Source of the DNA: Clostridia bacterium | GTDB taxonomy: Bacteria; Bacillota; Clostridia; Christensenellales; Aristaeellaceae | Reading direction: 5' to 3' | DNA: 64,000 bases | Assembly: GCA_017547805.1 (NCBI GenBank) | Contig: JAFYOR010000027.1 | Coordinates: 31,238-95,237 of the forward strand | Part shown: positions 51,472 to 60,085 of the stretch, piece by piece | How the letters are laid out: each line of letters begins with the position of its first letter | Numbering within the stretch: position 1 is the stretch's first letter | Translations under genes and position numbers: made by a program | Notes under the pieces: generated by a model | What the model saw: only the letters and a program-made list of their open reading frames with translations | What the model was told of the DNA's origin: nothing | The model's database searches: none

Positions 51472-52953
51472 ATGCCCCTGACATTTGGAGAAGCTATGCA
51501 GCGGCTGCTGAAAAAACGAGGACTTTCAGCAACGGCTGTTGCAGAGGAACTCGGTTTTAAGAGCAGAACGGCTTTCTTTCGTATTCTGCATGACGAAAGC
51601 AGAATGCCCAGCATCAGAAAGTGCTTTGACGCCGCGAAGGAATCAAAGCTGCTTGCGCTCACCGAGGAAGAAACCGACCAGCTGGTTGAGGCGATGCGCG
51701 TGAGCGAGCTGGGCAAGATGACTTACGGCATTCATCGCGTGATCCACCAGATGATTTATCCGACGCCGCTTGAAAGCGGCATGTCGGATATCGAGATTGT
51801 CGGCATGGATGGCGTCAGCACATTTGAAGATGTGATCGCGCTTTTGCCGCAGGGCGGCACGGTGAATATCATGATGGCCGGGCGAAGCAGCAAGCATCTG
51901 GTGGATAGAATTCATAAGCTGACGCAGGAAAGGAAAATCGAAAGCATTACGCATCTGTTTGCGATTGACGAAGAGGACGCAGAAGACGTCAAGATCCTGT
52001 CCTGCATTTCGGATATTCTCTTTTCCAGCGTGTATTTGGCCTATTATGTCAACGAAACCGGCGTCAGCAAGAAGAACTGGTGGCTGCGCAGCGGCGTCAT
52101 CATGTTTGACCACACATCCGACAGCGGCGACAAGACGACGGTTCAGCTGACGTGGATCAATCGCCGCCGCTATTTCTGCCTGATGGCGCGCAACGATTCG
52201 GGCATGCTTTTCTGGGATAATTTCTTCAAGCACAATACTGTTCAGCTCGTTCCGCTCAAGAAGGAAATCCCGGCGAAGAATGACGGTCAGGTGCTGGATC
52301 TGGCGGATTATGTCGTATTTACGGATGAATTCAGGAAGCTGGAGAACAACCGGGCGATTTTCTCCATCAAGCCGGATTTTCCGATCAACTGCGTGCCGGT
52401 GGATATTCTGGCGCCGATGGTCATGGAGGAATATTACTCCGCCTATGCGGAGAAGAACGGTCAGGAGGATGCGCAGATTGCCCGCCTGTATGACATCCAT
52501 GCCCAGCGCAGCAGCAGCCTTTACAGCCGGAAGAAGCCCTTCCAGCTCGTGCTCAGTCCGCAGGCGATGATGGAATTTGCCAGAACGGGCATGAGAACGG
52601 ATCATTTCTTCCTCGGCAGACCGTATACGGTGGAGGAGCGCGTGAAGATTCTGACCCTCCTTCGGGATCAGACGCGGGATAATCCGCATTTCAGCGTCTT
52701 CATGAGAAAGAATGCGGACATCGTCGTTGACAAGGAAGTCACGGTATATGATGGATACGGTGTGGCGATGGTCAAGGCGGATACCTCCTGGCGTCTTGAA
52801 AAGGACCATCAGGAAGTGATGCTGGAAAGCCGCATGCTCGCCCAGCATTTCAAGTCCTATTTCATCAGCGATGTGCTCAGCAGCGCCGTAATGACCAAAG
52901 AGGAAAGCATTGCGCTGTTTAACGAGATGATCGAGGAAGCGAAGCGGGCGTAA
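51472..52953 (+). CDS. Large XRE-like HTH protein with uncharacterised effector region
   Basis: A 493-residue protein. Residues 1-60 form a Cro/CI-type helix-turn-helix (MQRLLKKRGLSATAVAEELGF...SRTAFFRIL). The remaining 430 residues have no family I recognise; they are mixed alpha/beta, with VIALLPQGGTVNIMMAGRSSKHLVDRIHKL and a WLRSGVIMFDHTSDSGDKTTVQL segment. It may sense a ligand. AGAGGAGG precedes the ATG. Transcribed divergently from mobB and THEP1 genes, so it might regulate them. Confidence 0.75.
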   Translation: MPLTFGEAMQRLLKKRGLSATAVAEELGFKSRTAFFRILHDESRMPSIRKCFDAAKESKLLALTEEETDQLVEAMRVSELGKMTYGIHRVIHQMIYPTPLESGMSDIEIVGMDGVSTFEDVIALLPQGGTVNIMMAGRSSKHLVDRIHKLTQERKIESITHLFAIDEEDAEDVKILSCISDILFSSVYLAYYVNETGVSKKNWWLRSGVIMFDHTSDSGDKTTVQLTWINRRRYFCLMARNDSGMLFWDNFFKHNTVQLVPLKKEIPAKNDGQVLDLADYVVFTDEFRKLENNRAIFSIKPDFPINCVPVDILAPMVMEEYYSAYAEKNGQEDAQIARLYDIHAQRSSSLYSRKKPFQLVLSPQAMMEFARTGMRTDHFFLGRPYTVEERVKILTLLRDQTRDNPHFSVFMRKNADIVVDKEVTVYDGYGVAMVKADTSWRLEKDHQEVMLESRMLAQHFKSYFISDVLSSAVMTKEESIALFNEMIEEAKRA

Positions 52954-53011
52954 AGTGCTGTATCAATTCTGCTTACTTTTCCACAAATATGCATCGAGCT
53001 GTGTATAAATC

Positions 53012-53040
53012 AACCGGTCGGCATAGCCGACCGGTTTTTT
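53012..53040. terminator. Terminator of the HTH gene
   Basis: AACCGGTCGGC / GCCGACCGGTT stem followed by TTTT; it lies between convergent genes. Confidence 0.92.
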
Positions 53041-53064
53041 GTTGAAAAGAGCTTTTCTGACCGT

Positions 53065-53601
53065 TTATTCCGCCCAATAGACGTAGTTTTCCTTGCGCGG
53101 TTTGGCCGCCGGAACGTCGCCCTGCACATAGCCAAGAACGCAGTTGCCCACGCCGATGTAATCGCCCGTGACGCCCAGCGCGGCGAGGATTTCCCTGCCC
53201 TCTTCGCTTTCGAAGGTTTCCTTTGCGCGGTGAATCCAGCAGCTGCCCACACCCAATTCGCTGGCGGCGAGCATCAGGTTACCCATGACGAGACTGCCGT
53301 CGTGGATGCAGGTCGGCACGTTTTTGTCAGCCAGCACAACCAGTACGACCGGCGCGCCGTAAAAGGGGTCGCGGCTGCCGTCGCGTCCGGCAGCGGTGAG
53401 AATTTCTGCGTTGATCCTGCTCAGGCGGTCGCGAAGCGCACGGTTGGTGACGGCGAGAATGATGGGAGACTGGCGGTTCATGCCGGTTGCGGCATAGGTT
53501 CCGGCTTCTACGATGGTCTCGAGCACATCGCGCGGGATCATCTCGTCCTTAAAGCTGCGTACGCTGCGGCGGTTTTTAATCATGCTAAGGGCGCTGCTCA
53601 T
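53065..53601 (-). CDS. Nitroreductase-family flavoprotein
   Basis: A 178-residue FMN-dependent reductase. IKNRRSVRSFKDE (FMN-phosphate binding Arg/Ser), AGTYAATGMNRQS and the SCWIHRAKETF block belong to the family. Substrate unknown. A 143 bp gap with a promoter separates it from the divergent small-peptide gene. Confidence 0.88.
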   Translation of the reverse strand: MSSALSMIKNRRSVRSFKDEMIPRDVLETIVEAGTYAATGMNRQSPIILAVTNRALRDRLSRINAEILTAAGRDGSRDPFYGAPVVLVVLADKNVPTCIHDGSLVMGNLMLAASELGVGSCWIHRAKETFESEEGREILAALGVTGDYIGVGNCVLGYVQGDVPAAKPRKENYVYWAE

Positions 53602-53744
53602 CAGTTTTCCTCCGTTTCATGCAATGCTGTGGATAAATGTACAGATCAAGTATACACGGATTTTGTCCGCCTGTAAACCGCTCTTGCACGCGGCACGCTT
53701 CCGAGGTATAATATGCGTATTCACATAAACTAGAGGAAACGAAC

Positions 53745-53987
53745 ATGGATATCAAGAAGAAGATTGAGGAAATGGCGAAAGCGCTGCTTTCGGATGAAAA
53801 GATGATGGCCAGCTTCAAGAAAGATCCGATCACGACGATTGAAAAGCTGATCGGTATCGATCTGCCCAATGATCAGATTGAGGCGATCGTTGCGGGCGTG
53901 AAGGCGAAGCTTGGCCTTGAAAAGCTCGGCATCGACGATCTTGGCGATGCGCTGAGCTTCGCCGGAAAGCTCTTTGGAAAGAAGTAA
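53745..53987 (+). CDS. Small Nif11/NHLP-leader-like protein, 80 residues
   Basis: An 80-residue Lys-rich helical protein: MDIKKKIEEMAKALLSDEKM, FKKDPITTIEKLIGIDLPND, then QIEAIVAGVKAKLG and a C-terminal Gly/Phe-ended LGDALSFAGKLFGKK. The D-P...I-G-I-D-L-P pattern resembles the leader region of Nif11 and nitrile-hydratase-like (NHLP) precursor peptides, although the last 25 residues are not a typical core and no modification enzyme is nearby. AGAGGAAACGAAC precedes the ATG. Confidence 0.75.
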   Translation: MDIKKKIEEMAKALLSDEKMMASFKKDPITTIEKLIGIDLPNDQIEAIVAGVKAKLGLEKLGIDDLGDALSFAGKLFGKK

Positions 53988-54105
53988 GAAGCGTCACAGA
54001 GCATGGCAAGCCGGAAACGGCTTGCTTTTTGCTCTGATCAACTATTGGCCGCGTACGTCGGACGTGAGTGCGGGCACAGCCCGCGCATATAGAAGGAGAA
54101 CGTGC

Positions 54106-54852
54106 ATGATTCTGTTTTTGACCAGCAGCCCGTGTGACGATAACGTTCCCGGCGACCTGCCCATTCCCTGCATACTGGATGCGCGCAACGGTTTTGTGGA
54201 CGCGCTGAAGGCGCGCTGGCGCCCCGGAACCCGCTGCCTGATCGTCTGCGCGGCGCCGGACGCGTTTGCGCATAATGATGAGATGCGCGACACATTCGCC
54301 TCCGCCTTTGCTTTCCACGGGCTGACGTACAAAAAGTTTGATCTGCTGGATGCGAGAAATGAACGCGACGCCGGAAAACTCATCGATCGGAGCGGATTCA
54401 TTCTCCTTGCCGGCGGTCATGTGCCGACGGAGAATGCGTTTTTTGCGCGTATTGGCCTTCGGGAAAAGCTTGCGGGATATGACGGAATCGTCATGGGCAT
54501 CAGCGCCGGGTCGATGAATGCGGCGGACGTCGTCTATGCCCAGCCGGAGGAGGCGGGCGAATCGATTGATCCGGAGTATGAGCGCTTTATTCCCGGCCTT
54601 GGGCTGACGAAGCTGAACATCCTGCCCCATTATCAGATGGTTTGCAATAACATGCTCGACGGCCGCCGGCTGTATGAGGATATCACGTTTGAAGACAGCA
54701 TCGGGCATGCGTTTCTCGTCCTTGTGGACGGCAGCTACGTGCTGGAGGAAGCGGACCGCTGCGAGGTGCATGGCGAGGCATACCTGATCTTCAGCGGAAA
54801 GATGATGAGGATCTGCGAGGAAGGCGGCATGCTTTCCCTTTATGGAGGATGA
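54106..54852 (+). CDS. Peptidase S51 family protein (dipeptidase E/cyanophycinase-like)
   Basis: A 248-residue serine hydrolase with class I glutamine-amidotransferase-like fold. GFILLAGGHVPTENAFF and VMGISAGSMNAA hold the oxyanion Gly pair and the nucleophile Ser of GxSAGS; His follows in NILPHYQ. S51 enzymes remove Asp/Glu-containing dipeptides. AGAAGGAGAACGTGC precedes the ATG at 54106. It overlaps the RBS of the next gene, two bases apart. Confidence 0.87.
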   Translation: MILFLTSSPCDDNVPGDLPIPCILDARNGFVDALKARWRPGTRCLIVCAAPDAFAHNDEMRDTFASAFAFHGLTYKKFDLLDARNERDAGKLIDRSGFILLAGGHVPTENAFFARIGLREKLAGYDGIVMGISAGSMNAADVVYAQPEEAGESIDPEYERFIPGLGLTKLNILPHYQMVCNNMLDGRRLYEDITFEDSIGHAFLVLVDGSYVLEEADRCEVHGEAYLIFSGKMMRICEEGGMLSLYGG

Positions 54853-54853
54853 C

Positions 54854-55390
54854 ATGGAGCTTGTACATGGACGCCCGCAGGACACGGCGCTCAGGCTTGA
54901 AAAGGAAATCCGCGTCTATGATCTGCTCGACCGCCTGAACATCGCCTTTGAGCGCGTGGATCATGAGGCGGCGATGACGATGGAGGATTGCGCCGCCGTC
55001 GATGAGATTCTCGGCACGATTATCTGCAAGAACCTCTTTTTATGCAACCGGCAGAACACGCGGTTCTATCTGTTGATGATGCCGGCGGACAAGCCGTTCC
55101 ATACCAGGGATCTCGGCGCACAGATTGGCAGCGCGCGCCTTTCCTTCGCATCCCCCGCATACATGGAACAGTATCTTGATATCACGCCCGGATCGGTATC
55201 CATCATGGGGCTGATGAACGATGCAGACAACCGCGTGCAGCTGCTCATCGACAAGCCGGTGATTGAAAGCGCGAAACTTGCCTGCCACCCATGCATCAAC
55301 ACGTCCAGCATTCTCATGAACACGCGCGACGTGCTTGAAAAGTATCTGCCTGCCATTCATCACGAGGCGATCATCGTCGATCTTCCCTGA
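54854..55390 (+). CDS. PrdX/YbaK-type aminoacyl-tRNA deacylase
   Basis: A 178-residue INS-domain protein related to ProXp/PrdX, which hydrolyses mischarged alanyl-tRNA(Pro) or similar. FERVDHEAAMTMEDCAAVDEILG at the front, KNLFLCNRQNTRFYLLMMPADK and SIMGLMNDADNRVQLLIDKPV match the family. The ATG at 54854 follows ATGGAGG and is two bases after the preceding stop. The stop is followed at once by a tandem hairpin array. Confidence 0.88.
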   Translation: MELVHGRPQDTALRLEKEIRVYDLLDRLNIAFERVDHEAAMTMEDCAAVDEILGTIICKNLFLCNRQNTRFYLLMMPADKPFHTRDLGAQIGSARLSFASPAYMEQYLDITPGSVSIMGLMNDADNRVQLLIDKPVIESAKLACHPCINTSSILMNTRDVLEKYLPAIHHEAIIVDLP

Positions 55391-55529
55391 GTGGGCTATG
55401 CCCACACCCGTTTCGCTTCGCGGCGGGCTGTGCCCGCACCCGCTTCGCTTCGCGGCGGGCTGTGCCCGCACCCGTTTCGCTTCGCGGCGGTATACGCCGC
55501 TGCGTTCGGGCGGAGGGCCCTCCGCAGCT
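55391..55529 (+). repeat. Post-stop tandem hairpin array, three 32 bp units
   Basis: Begins at the first base after the stop. Units at 55391-55422, 55423-55454 and 55455-55486; the stem changes from GTGGGC/GCCCAC to GCGGGC/GCCCGC between units, a compensatory pair. Then TATACGCC and GTTCGGGCGGAGGGCCCTCC. Confidence 0.9.
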
Positions 55530-55565
55530 CTTTTTGAAAGAGAATGGGATTTTGCTGATATACAC

Positions 55566-55600
55566 GAAACCGGAGACGACAGGTCTCCGGTTTCTGCTTA
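55566..55600 (+). terminator. Terminator after the second hairpin array
   Basis: GAAACCGGAGAC / GTCTCCGGTTTC stem then TGCTTAT; nearly the same as at 49795. Confidence 0.85.
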
Positions 55601-55715
55601 TCAACTTATTGTATGCGAGTCTTCCGCAATAGAACTGTAGCCTGCTGCGCCTTGCAGGCGACGAGTTTTTACGATTATTCGGGTTACCGAAGAGGAAGTT
55701 GTCTGCAAAGTCAGG

Positions 55716-55808
55716 GATCGGAGGGCCTTCCGCCCGTGCGATCCCATTAAAACCGCCGCGAAGCGAAGTGGGTATGGGCACAGCCCATTGGGTGCGGGCA
55801 CAGCCCAT
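55716..55808 (-). repeat. Post-stop hairpin repeats after cysK (two units)
   Basis: On the minus strand, eight bases after the stop codon: ATGGGCTGTGCCCGCACCC, then ATGGGCTGTGCCCATACCC and ACTTCGCTTCGCGG, then GGGCGGAAGGCCCTCC. Same family and orientation relative to the gene as the others. Confidence 0.85.
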
Positions 55809-55816
55809 CAGCTCGC

Positions 55817-56746
55817 TTATTTGTACAGGTCTGTGGAAAGGTAGCGTTCGCCGCTGTCCGGCAGAAGAACGACGATGGTCTTTCCTGCGTTTTCTTCCCG
55901 TCTGGCCTGCTCAAACGCTGCGTGCAGCGCTGCGCCGGAGGAAATGCCGCATAGAATCCCCTCCTCGCGCGCCAGAAGCCGCGCGGCGGCATATGCCTGG
56001 TCTTCGGTCACGGGCATGATTTCATCCATCACAGCGACGTTCAGCACGCCTGGAATAAAGCCTGCGCCGATCCCCTGAAGCCCGTGCGCGCCCGGCTTGC
56101 CGCCGGAAAGAACGGCGCTGCCCGCCGGCTCCACGCCGATAATGCGCACATCCGGCTTCTTTTCCTTCAGGTATTCGCCCACGCCCGTGATCGTGCCGCC
56201 GGTGCCGACGCCTGCGACAAACAGATCGACATCACCGTCCGTATCTTTGAAAATCTCAGGACCGGTGGTTCTGTAATGGGCGGCTGCATTATCCGGATTC
56301 TCGAACTGTCCGCAGAGGAATGCGCCGGGGATTGTTTTTTCCAGCTCCTTTGCCTTCTCAATGGCGCCGGCCATCCCCTGTTCACCCGGCGTGAGCACGA
56401 GCTCTGCGCCGTAAGCCCGCATGAGCAGCTGTCGCTCGACGCTCATGTTATCCGGCATGACGATCATCGCGCGATAGCCGCGCGCCGCGGCGACGGCGCA
56501 GATGCCGATGCCCGTATTGCCGGACGTCGGCTCGATGATGACGCTGCCCTGCGTGATCCTGCCCTGCTGCGCGGCGGCGTTGAGCATGGAGAGCGCGGCG
56601 CGGTCCTTGGTTGAGCCTGCGGGGTTCATGCCTTCCAGTTTGGCCAGAACGCGGGCATGCAGGCGGAGGGACTGACCGATTCGCCGGAGTTCAAGCATCG
56701 GCGTATGCCCAATGAGTTGATCAAGGGATGTATAGACAGTACCCAT
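55817..56746 (-). CDS. cysK: Cysteine synthase A (O-acetylserine sulfhydrylase)
   Basis: A 309-residue PLP enzyme. GHTPMLELRRI at the start, the PLP lysine in NPAGSTKDRAAL (residues about 41-52), EPTSGNTGIGIC (acetylserine loop), GVGTGGTITGVGEYL (phosphate cup) and GILCGISSGAA all fit CysK rather than cystathionine beta-synthase (no C-terminal domain). CCGGAGG lies before the ATG. Ser at position 45 and Thr at 46 replace the commoner SVK, a modest change. Confidence 0.93.
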   Translation of the reverse strand: MGTVYTSLDQLIGHTPMLELRRIGQSLRLHARVLAKLEGMNPAGSTKDRAALSMLNAAAQQGRITQGSVIIEPTSGNTGIGICAVAAARGYRAMIVMPDNMSVERQLLMRAYGAELVLTPGEQGMAGAIEKAKELEKTIPGAFLCGQFENPDNAAAHYRTTGPEIFKDTDGDVDLFVAGVGTGGTITGVGEYLKEKKPDVRIIGVEPAGSAVLSGGKPGAHGLQGIGAGFIPGVLNVAVMDEIMPVTEDQAYAAARLLAREEGILCGISSGAALHAAFEQARREENAGKTIVVLLPDSGERYLSTDLYK

Positions 56747-56823
56747 GGCTTGTAACCTCCGGAATGAAGATGATGCCTTATTATCTCATAATGTGCGCGG
56801 ATGCACAAGAAAAGTACACAAGA

Positions 56824-56857
56824 AAAGAACGCCGAAAGTTTCCTTTCGGCGTTCTTT
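56824..56857. terminator. Bidirectional terminator near cysK and the esterase
   Basis: AAAGAACGCCGAAAG / CTTTCGGCGTTCTTT perfect 15 bp stem with A/T runs on both sides. Confidence 0.93.
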
Positions 56858-56896
56858 GTTTCATAGATCAGTTGCGGAACGATCCGCAGCGGTCAA

Positions 56897-59740
56897 TCAG
56901 CAGGAGGCCTTCTTCTTGCTGACGATCACCATACCGATGACGGAGGCCATCAGCAGGGCGGCGAAGAAGAGGATGTTGCTGTTGTCGCCGGTGGACGGGA
57001 GCTCGTAATCAAGAACTTCCAGCGTCTCAACCTTGCTGCTGTCGGAGACATTCTCGCGGCCGAGCAGCTGGGTGTCGTAGGTGACCTTCGTGAGGTGCTT
57101 GGTCGTTCTGGCAACCTTGGTCAGATCGGTTTCCACGGTCTGGGTGAGGTTCTCATCGAAGGTGACGAAGAACTTCACTTCCTCGGTGGACTTGTCGGAG
57201 TAGTGGAGGGTCGCAACGACCGGAACGGTCACGCCCGGGTTGGTGTCCTTGGTGTAGGAGGACGCCGGGACGGTGAGGTAGTAATCACGGATCGCCTTGT
57301 CCGCCACGAGGGTGGTGGTCAGGGTATCCTCGGTCGCGCTGTACATGACCTTGATCAGCTTCTTCGCGGAAGCGTTGGTGTCGTCGTACATGTTGTTGCG
57401 GACGTAAGCGACGGTATCCTGGAAGTACGGGACGTAGAACGCGCTGTTGTGCTCACCGTTCTCGATGAAGAAGTAGTGATCAACGCCCATCGCTTCGAGC
57501 TGCTGGTTGAGCTGGATCGCCGGGATGCCGAACTTGTACATATCCTGGTTACCGCAGATGAAGGCCATCTTGAAGTAATCCATGTACTCGGCAGATTCCT
57601 TATTGGCGATGGTGTTCGGGCTCGCAGCGCCGCCCATGGAGAACGCGCCGAAGAAGGAAACCGCGCCGGTGAAGTAGTCCGGGTTGCGCAGCGCCACGCC
57701 GAACGCGCCCTGGCCGCCCATGGAGCAGCCCGCGGTCAGACGATAACGGGCATCCGGAATCGCGCGATAGTTCATTTCGATGTGCGGGATCAGTTCGTCG
57801 GTGATCATGGTCATCCAGTCACCGGTCCACCAGCTGCTCTCTTCGCTGTTCGGGACGACAACGATCATCTCGCTGAACAGGCCCTTGGCAACGGCGTCGT
57901 TGATCAGATCATTGACGGCGTCGGTCTTGTAAGAGGTGTGCGTGCTGTTGAACTGATGCAGCAGGTACATGGTCGGATAGTAACGATCGGTCTCGTAGTA
58001 ATCTTCCGGCAGGTAGATCAGGTACGGATTCTCGATGGTGCCGCTCTTGCCCAGGGCGCTCGCAGCGTACTTGGAGGTCAGGGTCTCCTCGTAGAAGTGC
58101 GGATCGTAGGCATCCGGGTTGATCTTCTCGAATTCCTCAGCGCTGTACAGGCCGATCGGGCCGGCATACCAGCCGCCGCCGCCCATGCCGTCGTTGTGGC
58201 AGCGGACGACGATGGTGTTCTTGCCGCCGAGGTTGATGACGCTCTCGTTCTCGCCCAGCTCAAACGCGCTGTACTTTTCCCAGGCGCTGTCGCCGGTGGA
58301 GGCGCCGGTCTCGGTGACGCCGGTGCCGCCGATGCGCTTGCCGTTGATGTACACTTCGCCGCGGTCATCGAGGTAACCGACGGAGATCACAGCGCCGTCA
58401 AGCTTGAAGTTCGCCGGAACGGTGAACTCGCGGACATAGTACGCGGTGCCGGTGATCATGTAGTTGAACCAGGAGCTGTTGGCATAGCGGCTCAGCAGCG
58501 GGTGGTTGCCGTCCAGATCGGCGAAGCCCTTCACCCACCAGTCAAGACCCGGCTGGCCAACAGCCCAGCTCTTGTAGCTGGTATCGGTGCTGGAGAGGGC
58601 AGCCATGTCAAGGCGCTTGGTACCGACGTAGTTGAAGTACCAGTCGCCCATCAGGTCGACGGCGTCGGCGGTCGCAGCCTGGCTGAAGATGAGGTTCGCA
58701 GTGCCCAGAGAGATCTTGGCGCCCAGAATCTCGATGGTCAGCTCGACGCTGCCGGTCTCGGTCGCCTTGTTGGCGATGGTGAGATCGTCGTTGGCCAGGG
58801 TCGCACCGGCGGTGGCGGTCAGGTTGCTGTCAGTCTTGCTGACGACGGTCTTACCGCTGCCGTCCTTGACGGAAACGGTGACGTTGACCTTCACGTCGCT
58901 GCCAGCGAACTGGGTCAGCGCATCGCCGATCTTCACGGAGTAGTTGGCGCCGAGGGTGGCGTCAGCGGCGGTGTAGATGCCCTTGTCCAGAGACACAGTA
59001 CCGGAAACCAGACCGCCGATCATGTTGTTGGTCAGGCGGTCGGCAACGCGGTTGACGGACTCGGTCACGAACGCGTTGTCATACTTGCCCAGACGGACGG
59101 TGTACTCATGAACGTTCGGGAGAAGACCAAAGTTGATGGTCACTTCGCCGATGTCGTTGGAGGAACCGGCCATGTTGGTCCAGGTGCCGTCAACCGGAGC
59201 GTCCATGTAGGTGTAATACTTGCCGAAGCCGGAGCTGCCCAGATTCTTGATCTTGGTCAGCACGTCGCCGTAGGTGGCGTACCAGGCGTTGTCAACGAAG
59301 TTGCCGTTGATGCTGGCCAGGTTGCCGAAGGTATTGCTGTTCAGGCCCAGCGCATAGGCGAGGTAGCCGCCGGTGCCGGTACCGATCAGGGTACGATAGG
59401 CCGGATCAGCGATGGTGTTGAACTTGCCATCGATCACAGCGACGAGCGCATCGAGCTCGGCGTTGAGGTCCATGCCCTTTTCAAACTGCGGCTTGACAAG
59501 GATCATGCCCATGCCGGTGCCGTCAGCCATCGCGTCCTTAAACTTGTCGTAGATCGCGCTGGTGTCCTTGTCGTAGCCGTTCTGCGGCAGGATGTAAACG
59601 ACAGGATACTTGATATCCTTGCTCGCATCATAGCCGTCCGGAAGGCGATAGTCATAGGCAACCGCCGCGCCTGCGCTCGCCGCGACAGCCAGCATAAGAA
59701 CCAGCGCCATGACCAGAGCAAGCAGTTTTCCCTTTTGCAT
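56897..59740 (-). CDS. Surface-anchored double-esterase-domain protein
   Basis: A 947-residue secreted protein. Signal peptide about 1-30; N-terminal alpha/beta hydrolase-like domain (30-250), whose nucleophile elbow reads GTGTGGYLA (no Ser); an Ig-like region; a galactose-binding-like beta-sandwich with YYVREFTVPANFKLDG and GEVYINGKRIGGTG; a second esterase domain with an intact AGCSMGGQGAFG elbow and His in NGEHNSAFY; and LPSTGDNSN, a hydrophobic helix and KKKASC, an LPXTG-type sorting signal. Feruloyl/acetyl esterase activity on plant or host polysaccharide is likely. RBS AGGGGGG; strong codon bias. Confidence 0.85.
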   Translation of the reverse strand: MQKGKLLALVMALVLMLAVAASAGAAVAYDYRLPDGYDASKDIKYPVVYILPQNGYDKDTSAIYDKFKDAMADGTGMGMILVKPQFEKGMDLNAELDALVAVIDGKFNTIADPAYRTLIGTGTGGYLAYALGLNSNTFGNLASINGNFVDNAWYATYGDVLTKIKNLGSSGFGKYYTYMDAPVDGTWTNMAGSSNDIGEVTINFGLLPNVHEYTVRLGKYDNAFVTESVNRVADRLTNNMIGGLVSGTVSLDKGIYTAADATLGANYSVKIGDALTQFAGSDVKVNVTVSVKDGSGKTVVSKTDSNLTATAGATLANDDLTIANKATETGSVELTIEILGAKISLGTANLIFSQAATADAVDLMGDWYFNYVGTKRLDMAALSSTDTSYKSWAVGQPGLDWWVKGFADLDGNHPLLSRYANSSWFNYMITGTAYYVREFTVPANFKLDGAVISVGYLDDRGEVYINGKRIGGTGVTETGASTGDSAWEKYSAFELGENESVINLGGKNTIVVRCHNDGMGGGGWYAGPIGLYSAEEFEKINPDAYDPHFYEETLTSKYAASALGKSGTIENPYLIYLPEDYYETDRYYPTMYLLHQFNSTHTSYKTDAVNDLINDAVAKGLFSEMIVVVPNSEESSWWTGDWMTMITDELIPHIEMNYRAIPDARYRLTAGCSMGGQGAFGVALRNPDYFTGAVSFFGAFSMGGAASPNTIANKESAEYMDYFKMAFICGNQDMYKFGIPAIQLNQQLEAMGVDHYFFIENGEHNSAFYVPYFQDTVAYVRNNMYDDTNASAKKLIKVMYSATEDTLTTTLVADKAIRDYYLTVPASSYTKDTNPGVTVPVVATLHYSDKSTEEVKFFVTFDENLTQTVETDLTKVARTTKHLTKVTYDTQLLGRENVSDSSKVETLEVLDYELPSTGDNSNILFFAALLMASVIGMVIVSKKKASC

Positions 59741-59813
59741 AATGTTACCCCCCTGTAATATGTGCGGAAGAATCTGGCAAAAACGCAGACTATCCACATA
59801 ATGTGATGAGATT

Positions 59814-59842
59814 ATCATAGCATGCTACAGTTTTTTTGAAAA
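59814..59842 (-). promoter_or_regulatory. Probable promoter of the esterase gene
   Basis: Minus strand TTTTCA (59837-59842), 17 bp, TATGAT (59814-59819). The rest of the 345 bp gap up to the chloride-channel gene is AT-rich with no other feature seen. Confidence 0.6.
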
Positions 59843-60085
59843 CGTATTTATTGTTAACAAATGTTACAGAATTGTTAATCTTTTCCTGAATTGTTTTCTC
59901 AAAAATAGCAGGAAAAACATGAGGTGCAGGCCGTGTTCGGTTTTCATCAATATATGAAAAAAACGGAGACTTTTTACAACGAAAAAATCTCCATCATGCG
60001 GAATATGCGGTTCATTTCATCCATGCGAAAAGCGGAAAAGGCTTTTCCCGGACGTGTGAAGCGGCGTCTGTCGGAGATAACCCGA

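Noticed and set aside
57095-59758. An 887-codon open frame on the plus strand
   Set aside because: It is the exact antisense of the esterase gene, rich in Val/Gly/Arg as expected for a shadow of GC-biased third positions, and lacks a ribosome site and family motifs.
59788-59800. A DnaA-box-like TATCCACA upstream of the esterase gene
   Set aside because: A single imperfect site with no cluster; chance occurrence is likely.
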